NCBI GenBank assembly: GCA_947454735.1
Contig: CANGLK010000011.1
Span: 1-41,426 of the forward strand
Direction: 5' to 3'
Length of the DNA: 41,426 nt
Source of the DNA: Candidatus Nanopelagicaceae bacterium
GTDB taxonomy: Bacteria > Actinomycetota > Actinomycetes > Nanopelagicales > Nanopelagicaceae
The translations under genes were made by a program, and so were the position numbers. Shown in pieces: positions 1 to 10,387 of this stretch; the first letter of the stretch is position 1; each line of letters begins with the position of its first letter. The notes under the pieces were generated by a model. It saw nothing but the letters and a program-made list of their open reading frames with translations, ran no database searches and was not told the origin of the DNA.

Positions 1-1536
1 AAGGGTCGTTGGGCATTTAAGTATGTAACTTCAACTGATCGTCTTACCCAGCCACTCGTTCGTAACGCAGAAGGAATTCTCGTTGAAGCATCATGGCCAG
101 AGGCGCTCGCTGCAGCTGCAGCAGGTCTCAAGGGCAAGCGCGCAGCAGTCCTTACAGGTGGTCGCGTCACAACAGAAGATGCATATGGTTATGCAAAGTT
201 TGCGCGAATCGCGTTGAAGACAAACGATATTGATTTCCGCGCACGAGTATCAGGTAAGGAAGAAGGCGAATTCCTTGCAGCTCAGGTTGCAGGTAAGTTC
301 GACGTTCATTACAGCGATATCGATTCTGCAGATCATGTACTTCTGGTTGCCTTTGAGCCAGAAGAGGAATCACCAATCGTCTTCCTCCGCCTCAATAAGA
401 ACTTTAAGAAGCGCGGACTCAAGGTCACATCAGTGGCGACAAAGGGTTCTATTGCAATGGATAAGCTCTCAGCAGAGTTCATCAAAGTTGCACCGGGCGC
501 AGAAGCTGCTGCAGTTGCAGCCGTTGCACTCACTGCAAAGTCAGTGATTCTCGTCGGTGAGCGCGCATCTGAATCTGCTGGACTTCTCTCTGCAGCTACG
601 GCACTTGCTGAGAAGAGCGGTGCAAAGCTTGCATGGATTCCACGTCGCGCAGGCGAGCGTGGAGCACTTGAAGCTGGCGCTTTCCCAACACTCCTTCCTG
701 GCGGTCGCCCAGTTGCAGATTCTGCAGCTCGCGTCGATATCGCAGCTGCATGGGGCGTTGATTCACTTCCTGCAACACCTGGTCGCACAACACATCAGAT
801 CATCGAAGCTCTTGGCAACGATGAACTCGATTCAGTCGTCGTCGGTGGCGTAGATGCATATGACCTACTCAATAGCCGCAAGGCCCTCGAAGTACTTAAG
901 AAGAGCTTCGTAGTCTCACTTGAAATCGCTGAATCATCGGTAACTCAAGTTGCTGATGTTGTTCTTCCAGTTGCAGCAGTTACTGAAAAGTCTGGCTCAT
1001 TCCTTAACTGGGAAGGTCGCGCACGTTCATTCGATGGAGCGGTTTCAGAGTCACTCAACCGAAGTGATCTTCGTATCTTGTCAGCACTCGCTGATGCGAT
1101 GGGCGAATCAATCATGCTCGGAACAGTGTCAGCAGCTGCGCGCGAAATCGCACAACTTGGCAAGTGGGATGGTGCTCGTGCACCATTCACACCAGTTGCT
1201 GCAGGTAGCGCACCATCTGCATCAGGCGATCAAGCTGTATTAACTTCTTGGCGTCGCTTGCTCGATATGGGAACAATGCAGCGCGGTGAAGATAACTTGG
1301 CTGGCACACGTCGCCAGACCGTTGCTGTGATTTCAGAGAAGCGTGCATCTGCAGCTGGTGTTACCACTGGCGATCAGGTTCGTATCTCAAACAATTACGG
1401 TTCAATCACATTGCCAGTTCTCGTTGAAGATATTCACGATGATGCAGTCTGGATTCCACGTAATTCATTTGGTTCTCAGGCACTTACCGCTCTCAATGCG
1501 GTTCACGGCGAACTAGTAACGGTGGTGAAGGCATGA
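1..1536 (+). CDS. nuoG: NADH-quinone oxidoreductase subunit G, 3' part (5' end outside window)
   Basis: This is the C-terminal part of the large iron-sulfur/molybdopterin-fold subunit of complex I, which passes electrons from NADH along the peripheral arm. The frame is open from base 1 (KGRWAFKYVTSTDRL at the start), so the gene begins upstream of the window and the first internal ATG at 214 is not its start. The visible part is the catalytically inert molybdopterin-oxidoreductase-like domain, ending with a short beta-rich C-terminal domain (about the last 90 residues, GDQVRISNNYGSITLPV). The stop overlaps the ATG of the following nuoH (ATGA), as expected in a nuo operon. Identification rests on fold signature plus operon position. 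The N-terminal Fe-S ligands cannot be seen here. Confidence 0.9.
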   Translation, partial: KGRWAFKYVTSTDRLTQPLVRNAEGILVEASWPEALAAAAAGLKGKRAAVLTGGRVTTEDAYGYAKFARIALKTNDIDFRARVSGKEEGEFLAAQVAGKFDVHYSDIDSADHVLLVAFEPEEESPIVFLRLNKNFKKRGLKVTSVATKGSIAMDKLSAEFIKVAPGAEAAAVAAVALTAKSVILVGERASESAGLLSAATALAEKSGAKLAWIPRRAGERGALEAGAFPTLLPGGRPVADSAARVDIAAAWGVDSLPATPGRTTHQIIEALGNDELDSVVVGGVDAYDLLNSRKALEVLKKSFVVSLEIAESSVTQVADVVLPVAAVTEKSGSFLNWEGRARSFDGAVSESLNRSDLRILSALADAMGESIMLGTVSAAAREIAQLGKWDGARAPFTPVAAGSAPSASGDQAVLTSWRRLLDMGTMQRGEDNLAGTRRQTVAVISEKRASAAGVTTGDQVRISNNYGSITLPVLVEDIHDDAVWIPRNSFGSQALTALNAVHGELVTVVKA

Positions 1537-2783
1537 CAACAGCTCAGCTTCTCGGGCAAGATCCAGGATGGCTCGTCGCAGTAAAGGCAGTACTTGTCTT
1601 TGCAATCTGCGTCGTCGCAACTTTGATGGCTGTCTGGACCGAACGTCGCGTCTTGGCAAAGATGCAGCAGCGCACCGGCCCTAACCGCGTTGGCCCATTT
1701 GGACTTCTCCAATCTCTCTCCGATGGCGTCAAGCTCGCTCTTAAGGAAGACATCATTCCTGCAGCGGCAGATAAAATTGTTTTCATCGCTGCACCAATCA
1801 TCGCTGCCGCAATGTGCTTTATGTCTTTCGCAGTTATTCCAATGACGGGGCTTGTCACACTCTTCGGTCATAAGACAGCGATGCAGTTGACTGATCTTCC
1901 AGTTGGAGTTCTCTACATCCTGGCCGTTACATCAATTGGTGTTTATGGCGTTGTTCTTGCTGGATGGTCTTCAGGATCAACTTACCCACTTCTCGGTGGT
2001 CTTCGCTCAAGTGCACAGGTCATCTCTTATGAGGTAGCGATGGGACTTTCCCTCGTTGCTGTCTTTATCTATGCAGGTTCTATGTCGACCTCAGATATCG
2101 TCGCATCACAGCATGGACATATCTGGAACATCATCGTGCTCTTTCCATCATTTGTTATCTATGTAATTTCAATGGTCGGTGAGACAAACCGCGCACCATT
2201 CGACTTGGCAGAAGCTGAAGGTGAGCTCGTTGGTGGATTCCACACCGAGTACTCATCGCTGAAGTTCGCACTCTTCTTCTTGGCAGAGTACGTCAACATC
2301 ATCGCTGTATCTGCTCTTGCAACAACGCTCTTCCTTGGTGGCTATCACGCACTTCCAGGCCTCGGCTTTACCGAAGGCTGGCTCGGCGGTTGGTTCGTCA
2401 TCATCTGGTTCTTCCTCAAGGTGAACTTCTTCTTCTTTATCTTTATGTGGCTCCGTGCATCACTGCCACGTCTTCGCTACGACCAATTTATGAAGTTCGG
2501 CTGGAAGGTTCTTATTCCAATCTCACTCATCTGGATCTTGATTGTGGCATCACTTCGCGTGATTCAACAGAACGGTGCATCTCGAACAGTTGCTCTCGCA
2601 TTCGCTCTTGGAATCGTCATTATCGTGATGGCAATCTCTTCACTCTTTGAGAAGTCAAAGAAGGAGGCGCGCAAGCCACAACCAGTTGGCGCAGCGCCAG
2701 ATTTCCCACTGCCACAACTGCCAGGCGTTTCATCTTTCAATGCATCAGCACAGGCACACACTTCAGGAGAAGCACATGAGTAA
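1533..2783 (+). CDS. nuoH: NADH-quinone oxidoreductase subunit H
   Basis: NuoH is the membrane subunit at the joint between the peripheral arm and the membrane arm, and it forms much of the quinone-binding channel. The protein has about eight to nine membrane segments and family motifs: [24 protein letters not shown] near residues 29-51, then [26 protein letters not shown] in the quinone-channel loop. At 416 residues it is longer than the roughly 325 of E. coli. The extra part is a hydrophilic, Pro/Ala-rich C-terminal tail of a kind common in actinobacterial NuoH. Its start overlaps the nuoG stop by four bases. Its last eight bases overlap the chosen start of nuoI. Confidence 0.96.
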   Translation: MTTAQLLGQDPGWLVAVKAVLVFAICVVATLMAVWTERRVLAKMQQRTGPNRVGPFGLLQSLSDGVKLALKEDIIPAAADKIVFIAAPIIAAAMCFMSFAVIPMTGLVTLFGHKTAMQLTDLPVGVLYILAVTSIGVYGVVLAGWSSGSTYPLLGGLRSSAQVISYEVAMGLSLVAVFIYAGSMSTSDIVASQHGHIWNIIVLFPSFVIYVISMVGETNRAPFDLAEAEGELVGGFHTEYSSLKFALFFLAEYVNIIAVSALATTLFLGGYHALPGLGFTEGWLGGWFVIIWFFLKVNFFFFIFMWLRASLPRLRYDQFMKFGWKVLIPISLIWILIVASLRVIQQNGASRTVALAFALGIVIIVMAISSLFEKSKKEARKPQPVGAAPDFPLPQLPGVSSFNASAQAHTSGEAHE

Positions 2784-3405
2784 TTCATTAGAGCCAAAGA
2801 AGTCAGGTGCTGCAAAGGACATCAACGATGTCTCTTATGTTGAAGTTGAACAGCCAGGACCAGCCTCTCTCGGAAAGCAATCATTGGGATTCTGGGTCAC
2901 CTTCAAGACAATGTTTAAGAAGAACCTCAGTGTTCAATATCCAGATGTAAAGGCGCCGACAGAAGAACGTTTCCATGGTCGCCACCAACTCAACCGCCAC
3001 CCAGATGGTCTTGAGAAGTGCATCGGTTGCGAACTCTGCGCATGGGCATGTCCTGCAGATGCGATCTACGTTGAAGGTGGAAATAACACACCAGGCAATC
3101 AGGTCTCACCAGGAGAGCGCCATGGTGCGGTCTATCAAATTAACTATCTCCGCTGCATCTTCTGCGGTCTCTGTGTTGAGGCATGTCCTACACGTGCACT
3201 CACAATGACAAACGAATATGAGCTCGCAGATGATTCACGTGAAAAGCTGATCTTTGAAAAGGAAGATCTCCTTGCCCCACTTCGTGCAGGAATGGTCATG
3301 CCACCACACCCAATGTATCCAGGAATGGATGAGAACAATTATTACCGTGGAGAAGTGAAGTCAGCAGATCCATCACAGGGACCAATTGTGGGGGAGGTAA
3401 AGTAA
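2776..3405 (+). CDS. nuoI: NADH-quinone oxidoreductase subunit I (2[4Fe-4S])
   Basis: NuoI carries two [4Fe-4S] clusters that pass electrons from the NuoG chain towards the terminal cluster next to quinone. Both ferredoxin-type motifs are intact: C82-x2-C85-x2-C88-x3-C92-P and C127-x2-C130-x2-C133-x3-C137-P, with the usual swap of the last cysteine between clusters. I chose the ATG at 2776. It sits behind an AGGAGA ribosome-binding sequence inside the end of nuoH and gives 209 residues. The same frame is open further upstream but would add an unlikely extension. The C-terminus is a polar tail. The stop shares one base with the nuoJ start (TAATG). Confidence 0.96.
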   Translation: MSNSLEPKKSGAAKDINDVSYVEVEQPGPASLGKQSLGFWVTFKTMFKKNLSVQYPDVKAPTEERFHGRHQLNRHPDGLEKCIGCELCAWACPADAIYVEGGNNTPGNQVSPGERHGAVYQINYLRCIFCGLCVEACPTRALTMTNEYELADDSREKLIFEKEDLLAPLRAGMVMPPHPMYPGMDENNYYRGEVKSADPSQGPIVGEVK

Positions 3406-4172
3406 TGATTATCCAGACTCCAGAGGCAGTGATGTTCTGGTTCCTCGCTCCAGTTGCTGTTATCGCAGCACTTGGAATGTTGCTTGTGAAGAAGGCTGTT
3501 CACTCAGCACTCTTACTCGCTTGGGTCATGATCACTCTTGCTATCTTCTACATCGCACAAGATGCTCTCTTCCTCGGAATCGTTCAGATTGTCGTTTACA
3601 CCGGCGCTGTGATGATGCTCTTCCTCTTTATCTTGATGCTCGTTGGCGTTGATTCATCGGATTCTCTTAAAGAGACAATTCCAGGACTTCGTCCGATTGC
3701 AATTACTGCAGCTCTCGGCTTCGGTGGACTTCTTACATCTCTGATTGGCCGCGCAACAATTGGCCATCCAGCGATTGGATTAACTGAAGCTAACTCAACT
3801 GGAAATGTTCAATCACTTGCACAACTTCTCTTCTCGGATTTTGTCTGGCCATTTGAAGTTGTCTCAGCACTCCTGATTACTGCAGCGCTTGGAGCGATGG
3901 TTCTTGCGCATCATCAGCGCACAGTCGAGCGCCCAACACAGCGCGAGAGTTCAATTGCACGTTTCCGTACCGGCTCACTTTCAAGCGCTGCTGGACTTCC
4001 TGGCCCAGGCGTCTTCGCCCGCCACAACGCAGTCGATGTTCCCGCGCTCCTTCCAGATGGATCACCAGCGCCAACTTCAATCTCTGCAACTTTGAAGGCT
4101 CGTGGCGACATGCTCGAGTCGGCGCCATTCCAACTTGATGTTGTAGATACAACAGTCGTGGAGGAGAAGTAA
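3405..4172 (+). CDS. nuoJ: NADH-quinone oxidoreductase subunit J
   Basis: NuoJ is a small membrane subunit lying between NuoH and the antiporter-like subunits. Five membrane helices occupy roughly residues 5-170, with the conserved core [17 protein letters not shown] around residues 60-78, where the pi-bulge helix of the family lies. Beyond the last helix there is a hydrophilic tail of about 75 residues, so the 255-residue protein is longer than the E. coli one (about 184). Start and stop both overlap their neighbours as TAATG, consistent with translational coupling in the operon. Confidence 0.94.
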   Translation: MIIQTPEAVMFWFLAPVAVIAALGMLLVKKAVHSALLLAWVMITLAIFYIAQDALFLGIVQIVVYTGAVMMLFLFILMLVGVDSSDSLKETIPGLRPIAITAALGFGGLLTSLIGRATIGHPAIGLTEANSTGNVQSLAQLLFSDFVWPFEVVSALLITAALGAMVLAHHQRTVERPTQRESSIARFRTGSLSSAAGLPGPGVFARHNAVDVPALLPDGSPAPTSISATLKARGDMLESAPFQLDVVDTTVVEEK

Positions 4173-4471
4173 TGAATCCCTATAACTACCTCTACGTTTC
4201 GGGCCTGCTCTTCACAATTGGAGCTGTCGGCGTTGTTGTTCGCCGCAATGCAATCGTTGTCTTTATGTGTGTTGAGTTGATGCTCAACGCTGCCAACCTC
4301 GCATTTGTTACCTTCTCACGGATCAACGGAACTTTGGATGGACAGGTCACCGCCTTCTTCACCATGGTTGTTGCAGCGTGTGAAGTTGTAGTCGGTCTAG
4401 CCATTATCGTGACGATTTATCGCTCACGCCGTTCAGCATCTGTCGACGATGCTAGTTTGTTGAAGCGATAA
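4172..4471 (+). CDS. nuoK: NADH-quinone oxidoreductase subunit K
   Basis: This is a three-helix membrane subunit of complex I, related to MrpC/MnhC, and part of the proton path next to NuoN. Its length of 99 residues is the family norm. The two buried glutamates expected in helices 2 and 3 are visible, in the segments [13 protein letters not shown] and [13 protein letters not shown]. The start overlaps the nuoJ stop (TAATG) and nuoL follows two bases after its stop. Confidence 0.95.
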   Translation: MNPYNYLYVSGLLFTIGAVGVVVRRNAIVVFMCVELMLNAANLAFVTFSRINGTLDGQVTAFFTMVVAACEVVVGLAIIVTIYRSRRSASVDDASLLKR

Positions 4472-4473
4472 CC

Positions 4474-6366
4474 ATGAGCACTTCATCATCACTTGTATAT
4501 CTGATCGCACTGCCACTCTTTGGAGCTGCAGCACTTCTCTTGGGAGGACGCCGCACTGATAAGTGGGGACACTTCCTCGCAACGGCAATGTCTGCCAGTG
4601 CATTCGGCGTTGGTCTCTATCAGCTCTCTCAGATGCTCGCTCGTCCTACTGAAGAGCGCGCAGTAACTCAGAAGCTCTTCTCATGGATTGCAGTCGGCAA
4701 TTTCAATATCGATGCCGCTCTCTTACTCGATCAGCTCTCAATCTGTTTTGTACTCCTCATTACAGGTGTAGGAACTTTGATTCATATCTACTCAATCTCT
4801 TACATGGCACATGATGAGAACCGTCGCCGCTTCTTTGCATATCTCAACCTCTTTATTGCAGCGATGCTCCTGCTCGTTCTCGGTAATTCCTACCTCAATC
4901 TTTATGTCGGCTGGGAAGGTGTGGGCCTTGCCTCATACCTTTTAATTGGTTTCTGGAATCAGAAACCCGCCTATGCAACTGCTTCCAAGAAGGCATTTGT
5001 CATGAACCGCGTCGGTGATATGGGGCTCTCATTTGCCATCATGATCGCCTTTGCAACACTTGGAACTACAACATTTGCAGGTATTGCCGATGTTGCACCA
5101 CGTGCATCTGAAGGAGCTCTCACAGCCATTGGAATCATGCTCGTTGTTGCTGCTGCAGGTAAGTCAGCACAGTTCCCATTGCAGGCATGGCTCGGCGATG
5201 CGATGGCTGGCCCAACGCCAGTTTCCGCCCTTATTCACGCAGCGACAATGGTAACTGCGGGCGTTTACCTCATCGTCCGCTCACACTTCATCTTCGACCT
5301 CGCACCAACTGCTCAGCTTGTTGTTGTAATTGTCGGCGCAATTACTTTGATCTTCGGTGCCCTCATCGGTACTGCAAAGGATGACATCAAGAAGGCTCTC
5401 GCAGCTTCAACGATGTCTCAGATCGGTTACATGATCCTTGCGGCTGGCCTCGGCCCTGTTGGCTATGCATTTGCAATCATGCACTTGCTGACACACGGTT
5501 TCTTTAAGGCGAGCATGTTCCTCGGAGCAGGTTCTGTCATGCACGGAATGAACGATGAAGTGAATATGCGAAAGTTTGGAAATCTTCGTAAGTTCATGCC
5601 AATCACATTCGTCACATTTGGATTTGGTTACCTCGCAATTATCGGTGTTCCACCATTTGCAGGTTTCTACTCGAAGGATGCAATTATCGAGACCGCGTTT
5701 AACGCTGGTGGTCTTAAGGGAATTCTCCTAGGCGGAGCAGCTCTTCTCGGCGCAGCAATTACAGCTTTCTATATGTCTCGCGTAATGATCCTTACCTTCA
5801 CAAGTAAGGCTCGTTGGGATGATGAAGCACATCCACATGAATCACCAGCTTTGATGTGGGTTCCAATTGCAATCCTCTCATTCGGATCCATTGCATCTGG
5901 TTTTCTCTTCACTCGTGGCCATGCTCTCGTTAATTGGCTCGAACCTATCGTCGGTGGCCATGAAGGCAATCACGAAGAGTTCTTAGCTCCGATGGTCGTT
6001 TCAGCTCTTGCACTGACAGCTGTTGCCATCGGCGTTGCAATCGCGCTTATGAAGTATCAATTCGCAGATGTTGCACCGGTTGCTCCTGTTGATGTCTCTG
6101 CACTTACCCGCCTTGTACGCAATGACCTTGGACAGGATGCCTTTAACGAAGCGGTCTTTATGCGTCCAGGTATTGCACTCACTGAGCTTGCTCAAAAGGC
6201 TGATGAGAGCGTTGTTGATGGAGCAGTCCGTGGTGTCGGACGCCTTGCAACAGGTTCTGGTTCAGTTCTTCGCAGAAGCCAGACAGGTTTTGCTCGAAGC
6301 TATGCAGCTTTCATTCTCATCGGCGCGGTCATCTTGATCGCTGGAATCTGGGTGGTCACACAATGA
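4474..6366 (+). CDS. nuoL: NADH-quinone oxidoreductase subunit L
   Basis: NuoL is the distal antiporter-like subunit of complex I, with a proton channel and the long lateral helix that runs along the membrane arm. The 630-residue protein shows the family core: [18 protein letters not shown] near residue 144 with the essential Glu, then [38 protein letters not shown], which carries the conserved Lys and His. The C-terminus has the amphipathic stretch and final transmembrane helix ([19 protein letters not shown]). It lies two bases after nuoK and its TGA overlaps the nuoM start. Confidence 0.96.
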   Translation: MSTSSSLVYLIALPLFGAAALLLGGRRTDKWGHFLATAMSASAFGVGLYQLSQMLARPTEERAVTQKLFSWIAVGNFNIDAALLLDQLSICFVLLITGVGTLIHIYSISYMAHDENRRRFFAYLNLFIAAMLLLVLGNSYLNLYVGWEGVGLASYLLIGFWNQKPAYATASKKAFVMNRVGDMGLSFAIMIAFATLGTTTFAGIADVAPRASEGALTAIGIMLVVAAAGKSAQFPLQAWLGDAMAGPTPVSALIHAATMVTAGVYLIVRSHFIFDLAPTAQLVVVIVGAITLIFGALIGTAKDDIKKALAASTMSQIGYMILAAGLGPVGYAFAIMHLLTHGFFKASMFLGAGSVMHGMNDEVNMRKFGNLRKFMPITFVTFGFGYLAIIGVPPFAGFYSKDAIIETAFNAGGLKGILLGGAALLGAAITAFYMSRVMILTFTSKARWDDEAHPHESPALMWVPIAILSFGSIASGFLFTRGHALVNWLEPIVGGHEGNHEEFLAPMVVSALALTAVAIGVAIALMKYQFADVAPVAPVDVSALTRLVRNDLGQDAFNEAVFMRPGIALTELAQKADESVVDGAVRGVGRLATGSGSVLRRSQTGFARSYAAFILIGAVILIAGIWVVTQ

Positions 6367-7880
6367 GTTCACTAGTCACACTCGGTCTACTGCCGCTCCT
6401 TGGCGCACTCCTTGTTGGAGTTCTTCCAAGCGAGAATGTGCTTCGCATCAAGCAGGCAGCCCTTGGAACAACGTTTCTCACAGCGATTTTCGGCATCTAT
6501 ATCGCCACAAAGTTTGTTGCCAATGACACTGCTCTTCAATTCATTGAGAAGAACGAATGGATTCCATCATTTGCAATCAACTTCTCAGTAGGTGTTGATG
6601 GACTCGCACTTGTCTTGATTCTGATGTCAGTACTTCTCACACCAATTGTGATTCTTGCTGGTTGGAATGAATCAGAGGGTGGACGTTGGTCCGCAAAGGT
6701 CTTCTACATTCTTATCCTTGTACTTGAGACGATGATGATCGGCGTATTTGCTGCAACAGATGTCTTCCTCTTCTATGTCATCTTCGAGGCGATGTTGATT
6801 CCGGTCTACTTCCTTATTGGTGGTTATGGCTCAGGGGAGCGCGCAGCAGCTGCTGTGAAGTTCCTTCTCTATAGCCTCTTCGGTGGCCTCTTGATGCTCG
6901 CGTCAATTATTGGAATCTACGTAGTCTCAAGTAGCGCAGGACATGCAAGCTTCGATATCACCGAACTAGCCGGTCTCCACACTGTCATGAGCTCTACAAC
7001 GCAGAACTTCTTATTCTTAGGCTTCTTTATTGCATTCGCAATTAAGGCTCCTTTATGGCCTCTTCACACATGGCTTCCAGATGCAGCTCAGGCAGGTACA
7101 CCTGGAACTTCCGTTCTCTTGCTCGGCGTCCTCGATAAGGTCGGTACATTCGGAATGATCCGTTTCTGTGTCACAATCTTCCCTGATGCAAGTAAGACAT
7201 TTACTCCTGTAATTATTGTTCTCTCGGTCATCTCAATTATCTACGGTGCTTTCCTTGCAATCCGTGCAACTGACTTGAAGCGTTTAATCGCATACACCTC
7301 AATCTCCCACTTCGGATTTATCACAATGGGAATCTTTGCGATGACAACTCAAGGACATTCTGGCGCAACCCTTTATATGTTTAATCACGGCTTCTCGACG
7401 GCAGCGCTCTTTATCGTTGGTGGTTGGATGATCGCTCGTCGCGGTTCATCAACAATCGCTGACTTCGGCGGTCTGCAGCGAGTAACACCTGTAATGGCTT
7501 GGATGTTCTTCATCGCTGGAATGTCATCACTGGCACTTCCTGGCCTTTCAAGCTTCGTCTCTGAGTTCTTGGTTCTCGTTGGTACCTACACTCGCTACCC
7601 AGTAGCTGCGGTGATTGCGACCATCGGAATCGTCCTCGCAGCGTTGTATATCTTGATTCCAGTCCAACGCACTCTCCATGGTCCAACAACTCCGGGAAAT
7701 GAGAACCTTCCAGATCTCAACCTCCGCGAGAAGATTGCCATCGCTCCAGTAGTTGCTGTGATTGTTGCCCTCGGCTTCTATCCATCACCGCTACTGAACA
7801 TTATTAATCCAGCATCAGCTCATGTCATTGAGTCTGCAGGATTTACAGATCCAGCTCCAACAGAGATTGCAGGTAAGTAA
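6363..7880 (+). CDS. nuoM: NADH-quinone oxidoreductase subunit M
   Basis: NuoM is the middle antiporter-like, proton-pumping subunit of complex I. It has about 14 membrane helices over 505 residues, the helix-5 glutamate in [18 protein letters not shown], and the channel-lining motif [36 protein letters not shown] with its conserved Lys. The next signature ([21 protein letters not shown]) is also present. Start overlaps the nuoL stop (ATGA); nuoN begins at the next base after its stop. Confidence 0.96.
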   Translation: MSSLVTLGLLPLLGALLVGVLPSENVLRIKQAALGTTFLTAIFGIYIATKFVANDTALQFIEKNEWIPSFAINFSVGVDGLALVLILMSVLLTPIVILAGWNESEGGRWSAKVFYILILVLETMMIGVFAATDVFLFYVIFEAMLIPVYFLIGGYGSGERAAAAVKFLLYSLFGGLLMLASIIGIYVVSSSAGHASFDITELAGLHTVMSSTTQNFLFLGFFIAFAIKAPLWPLHTWLPDAAQAGTPGTSVLLLGVLDKVGTFGMIRFCVTIFPDASKTFTPVIIVLSVISIIYGAFLAIRATDLKRLIAYTSISHFGFITMGIFAMTTQGHSGATLYMFNHGFSTAALFIVGGWMIARRGSSTIADFGGLQRVTPVMAWMFFIAGMSSLALPGLSSFVSEFLVLVGTYTRYPVAAVIATIGIVLAALYILIPVQRTLHGPTTPGNENLPDLNLREKIAIAPVVAVIVALGFYPSPLLNIINPASAHVIESAGFTDPAPTEIAGK

Positions 7881-9398
7881 ATGACATTTACAGCTCCCGT
7901 ACTTGATTACGCGCTCCTTGCGCCAATTCTCATCGTGCTTGCTGGCGCACTTGTCGGTGTACTTATCGAGGCATTCGTCCGAAGCAGCGTGCGTGCGACA
8001 GCTCAGCTCTTCGTCGCCGTTGCAACAATTGTGATCGCCTTCGCTCAATTGATGCGAGTAAGAAATCAGGCATCGACAACAGCTGCAATGTCTTCGTTGA
8101 CATTCGATGGTGCTGGAGTCCTTTTCATGGCCTCAATCCTTGTTATTGCGCTTATCTCAATCTTCCTCATCGCTGATCAAGATAACTTCACAGCTGCAGC
8201 TGCTGCTGTTCCAGGGTCACTGGAGGAGCGTGAAGCTCATCAGGCTCGTGTGCGCACGACAGAGGTCTTCCCACTGACTCTCTTTGCAGTAGCAGGAATG
8301 CTCCTCTTCCCACTTGCAAGCGACCTAATCACTCTCTTCGTCGCTCTCGAGATGCTCTCATTACCCCTTTATTTGATGGCCGGGCTCTCACGCTACCGAC
8401 GTCTTGCATCTCAAGAGGCAGCACTTAAGTACTTCTTGCTCGGTGCATTCTCATCAGCATTCTTCCTCTTTGGTGCAGCATTCCTCTACGGGTATTCATC
8501 ATCAGTAACTTTTGCGGGAATTCAGGCGGCTGTAACAGGCGGCTCAGGAAATGATGTATTCCTCTTGCTCGGAATCGCATTTGTCTCTGTCGGACTTCTC
8601 TTTAAGGTCGGCGCATTCCCATTCCATGCATGGTCACCAGATGTTTATCAGGGCGCACCAACTCCTGTAACTGCATTTATGGCAGCAGCGACAAAGGTTG
8701 CAGCATTCGGTGCAATCCTTCGCATCTTCTATGTGGCCTTCGCTAACGCTGAATGGGAGTGGCGCCCAGCAGTCATCCTCATTGCAATTGCAACAATGCT
8801 CTTTGGATCTCTTGTTGCGATCGCACAGAAGGATGTAAAGCGCATGTTGGCTTACTCATCCATTGCACATGCAGGTTTCTTGCTCGCAGGCGTTATCGCT
8901 CTGAGCAAGTCAGGCCTTGATGCTTCAATCTTTTATCTCTTTGCGTATGGCGTAGCGACAGTGGGTGGCTTTGCAATCGTAACGTTGGTCCGTGACTCTG
9001 CAGGTGAAGTCACCGACCTCAACCGTTGGAGCGGTCTTGGAAAGCGGTCTCCACTTGTTGCAGGAACATTTGCATTCTTCCTACTTGCATTTGCGGGAAT
9101 TCCGATGACTTCAGGGTTTATCGGAAAGTTCTCAATCTTTTCAGCGGCATATCAATCAGGCAGCGTTGCAACTCTTATTGCCGGTGTTCTCTCATCAGCG
9201 ATTGCAGCCTTCTTCTATATCCGCGTAATTGTCTTGATGTTCTTTAAGGATCCAGTTGAGGATGGAACAAGCGTTGTCATTCCTTCAGCGCTGACTTCGA
9301 CAACTATTGCAATCTCTGCAGTGGTCACATTGGTACTTGGAATATTCCCAGCGCCGTTGATTAACTTCATCGCCTCTACCGCTGTATTCCTTCGCTAA
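7881..9398 (+). CDS. nuoN: NADH-quinone oxidoreductase subunit N
   Basis: NuoN is the antiporter-like subunit closest to NuoK and the quinone site. The 505-residue protein has about 14 predicted helices, with FVALEMLSLPLYLMAGLSR (helix-5 glutamate), FKVGAFPFHAWSPDVYQGAPTPVTAFMAAATKVAAF (channel Lys and the NuoN-type YQGAPTPVTAF motif) and QKDVKRMLAYSSIAHAGF. It starts immediately after nuoM and its last base overlaps the next gene (TAATG), so the polyprenyl synthase downstream is very probably co-transcribed with complex I. Confidence 0.96.
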   Translation: MTFTAPVLDYALLAPILIVLAGALVGVLIEAFVRSSVRATAQLFVAVATIVIAFAQLMRVRNQASTTAAMSSLTFDGAGVLFMASILVIALISIFLIADQDNFTAAAAAVPGSLEEREAHQARVRTTEVFPLTLFAVAGMLLFPLASDLITLFVALEMLSLPLYLMAGLSRYRRLASQEAALKYFLLGAFSSAFFLFGAAFLYGYSSSVTFAGIQAAVTGGSGNDVFLLLGIAFVSVGLLFKVGAFPFHAWSPDVYQGAPTPVTAFMAAATKVAAFGAILRIFYVAFANAEWEWRPAVILIAIATMLFGSLVAIAQKDVKRMLAYSSIAHAGFLLAGVIALSKSGLDASIFYLFAYGVATVGGFAIVTLVRDSAGEVTDLNRWSGLGKRSPLVAGTFAFFLLAFAGIPMTSGFIGKFSIFSAAYQSGSVATLIAGVLSSAIAAFFYIRVIVLMFFKDPVEDGTSVVIPSALTSTTIAISAVVTLVLGIFPAPLINFIASTAVFLR

Positions 9399-10387
9399 TG
9401 GCTAATCTCGGCATCCCTGGTATGGCTCCTGCCCTCGAGGCAGAGCTTGCTATCGGCATGGCCGAGGTAGAAGCGCTCCTTCATAGCCATATCCAAGGGA
9501 AATATCCTTTAGTGGAAGAGACTTCACGCCACCTTGTAGCGGCCGGAGGCAAGCGTCTACGCCCTCTCCTGACCCTTCTCGCATCTCACTATGGTGATAA
9601 GACACGTAAGGGCATTATCGAATCTGCGGCAGTCTGCGAGCTCACCCACGTCGCAACCCTCTATCACGATGATGTGATGGATGAAGCGCCACTTCGCCGC
9701 GGGGTCGAGAGCGCCAACAATCGTTGGGGTAATACCGTGGCAATTCTTACCGGTGATTACCTCTTTGCAAAGGTCTCGGCACTTCTTGCAGACATCGGAC
9801 CTGAGGCGGTTCGACTTCAAGCACATACCTTTGAACGACTTGTTATTGGTCAGATCATGGAGACACAAGGGCCGCTAGATGGGGGAGATGCTCTCGAGCA
9901 TTACCTCTCAGTTGTTGCAGATAAGACCGGTTCATTAATTGCAGCTTCAGCTCGTTTTGGTGCGATGGTCTCTGGTGCGCCAGATGAAATTAAAGAGACA
10001 CTGACAATTTTCGGCGAGAAGATTGGGGTCGCATTCCAGCTTGTTGATGATGTCATCGATATCGCCTCTGAATCATTTGAATCTGGCAAGACCCCCGGAA
10101 CAGATCTCCGTGAAGGCGTACCAACTCTTGTCACCCTCAACGTGATTGCAATGAATCGCCCAGAAGATGCGCAATTGATTGAACTCTTGAAAGCGCCGAT
10201 CAAAGATGAGGCAACCGTTCAAGAAGTCATTAGAACTCTTCGCGCACATCCTGCCTTAGAACTTTCTCGCCAACAGATGTTGCAATATGCACATGACGCT
10301 CGCAAAGCGCTAGGACCGCTGCCAGTCAGCGATGTAACTGGTGCGCTCTATTCGCTATGCGATGCGATTATCGACCGCACGGCTTGA
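9398..10387 (+). CDS. Long-chain polyprenyl diphosphate synthase
   Basis: This is an (E)-prenyl transferase that condenses isopentenyl diphosphate units onto an allylic diphosphate. Both aspartate-rich Mg-binding motifs are intact: D91-D-V-M-D95 and D217-D-V-I-D221. The GGKRLRPLL motif is at residues 50-58. The residues four and five places before the first motif are small (Ala86, Thr87) rather than aromatic, which in this family permits long products. A long chain, plausibly the menaquinone side chain, is therefore likely. Overlap with nuoN supports a link to respiratory quinone supply. The exact chain length cannot be read from sequence. The 3' end overlaps the convergent rarD-like gene by 33 bases. 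Confidence 0.88.
   Translation: MANLGIPGMAPALEAELAIGMAEVEALLHSHIQGKYPLVEETSRHLVAAGGKRLRPLLTLLASHYGDKTRKGIIESAAVCELTHVATLYHDDVMDEAPLRRGVESANNRWGNTVAILTGDYLFAKVSALLADIGPEAVRLQAHTFERLVIGQIMETQGPLDGGDALEHYLSVVADKTGSLIAASARFGAMVSGAPDEIKETLTIFGEKIGVAFQLVDDVIDIASESFESGKTPGTDLREGVPTLVTLNVIAMNRPEDAQLIELLKAPIKDEATVQEVIRTLRAHPALELSRQQMLQYAHDARKALGPLPVSDVTGALYSLCDAIIDRTA

Noticed and set aside
333-788. Antisense open frame of 151 residues in nuoG
   Set aside because: Low-complexity Ala/Ser/Arg composition is the mirror of nuoG codon bias; no start signal or family similarity. Other long antisense frames (for example 29326-29754 and 16936-17310) were rejected for the same reason.
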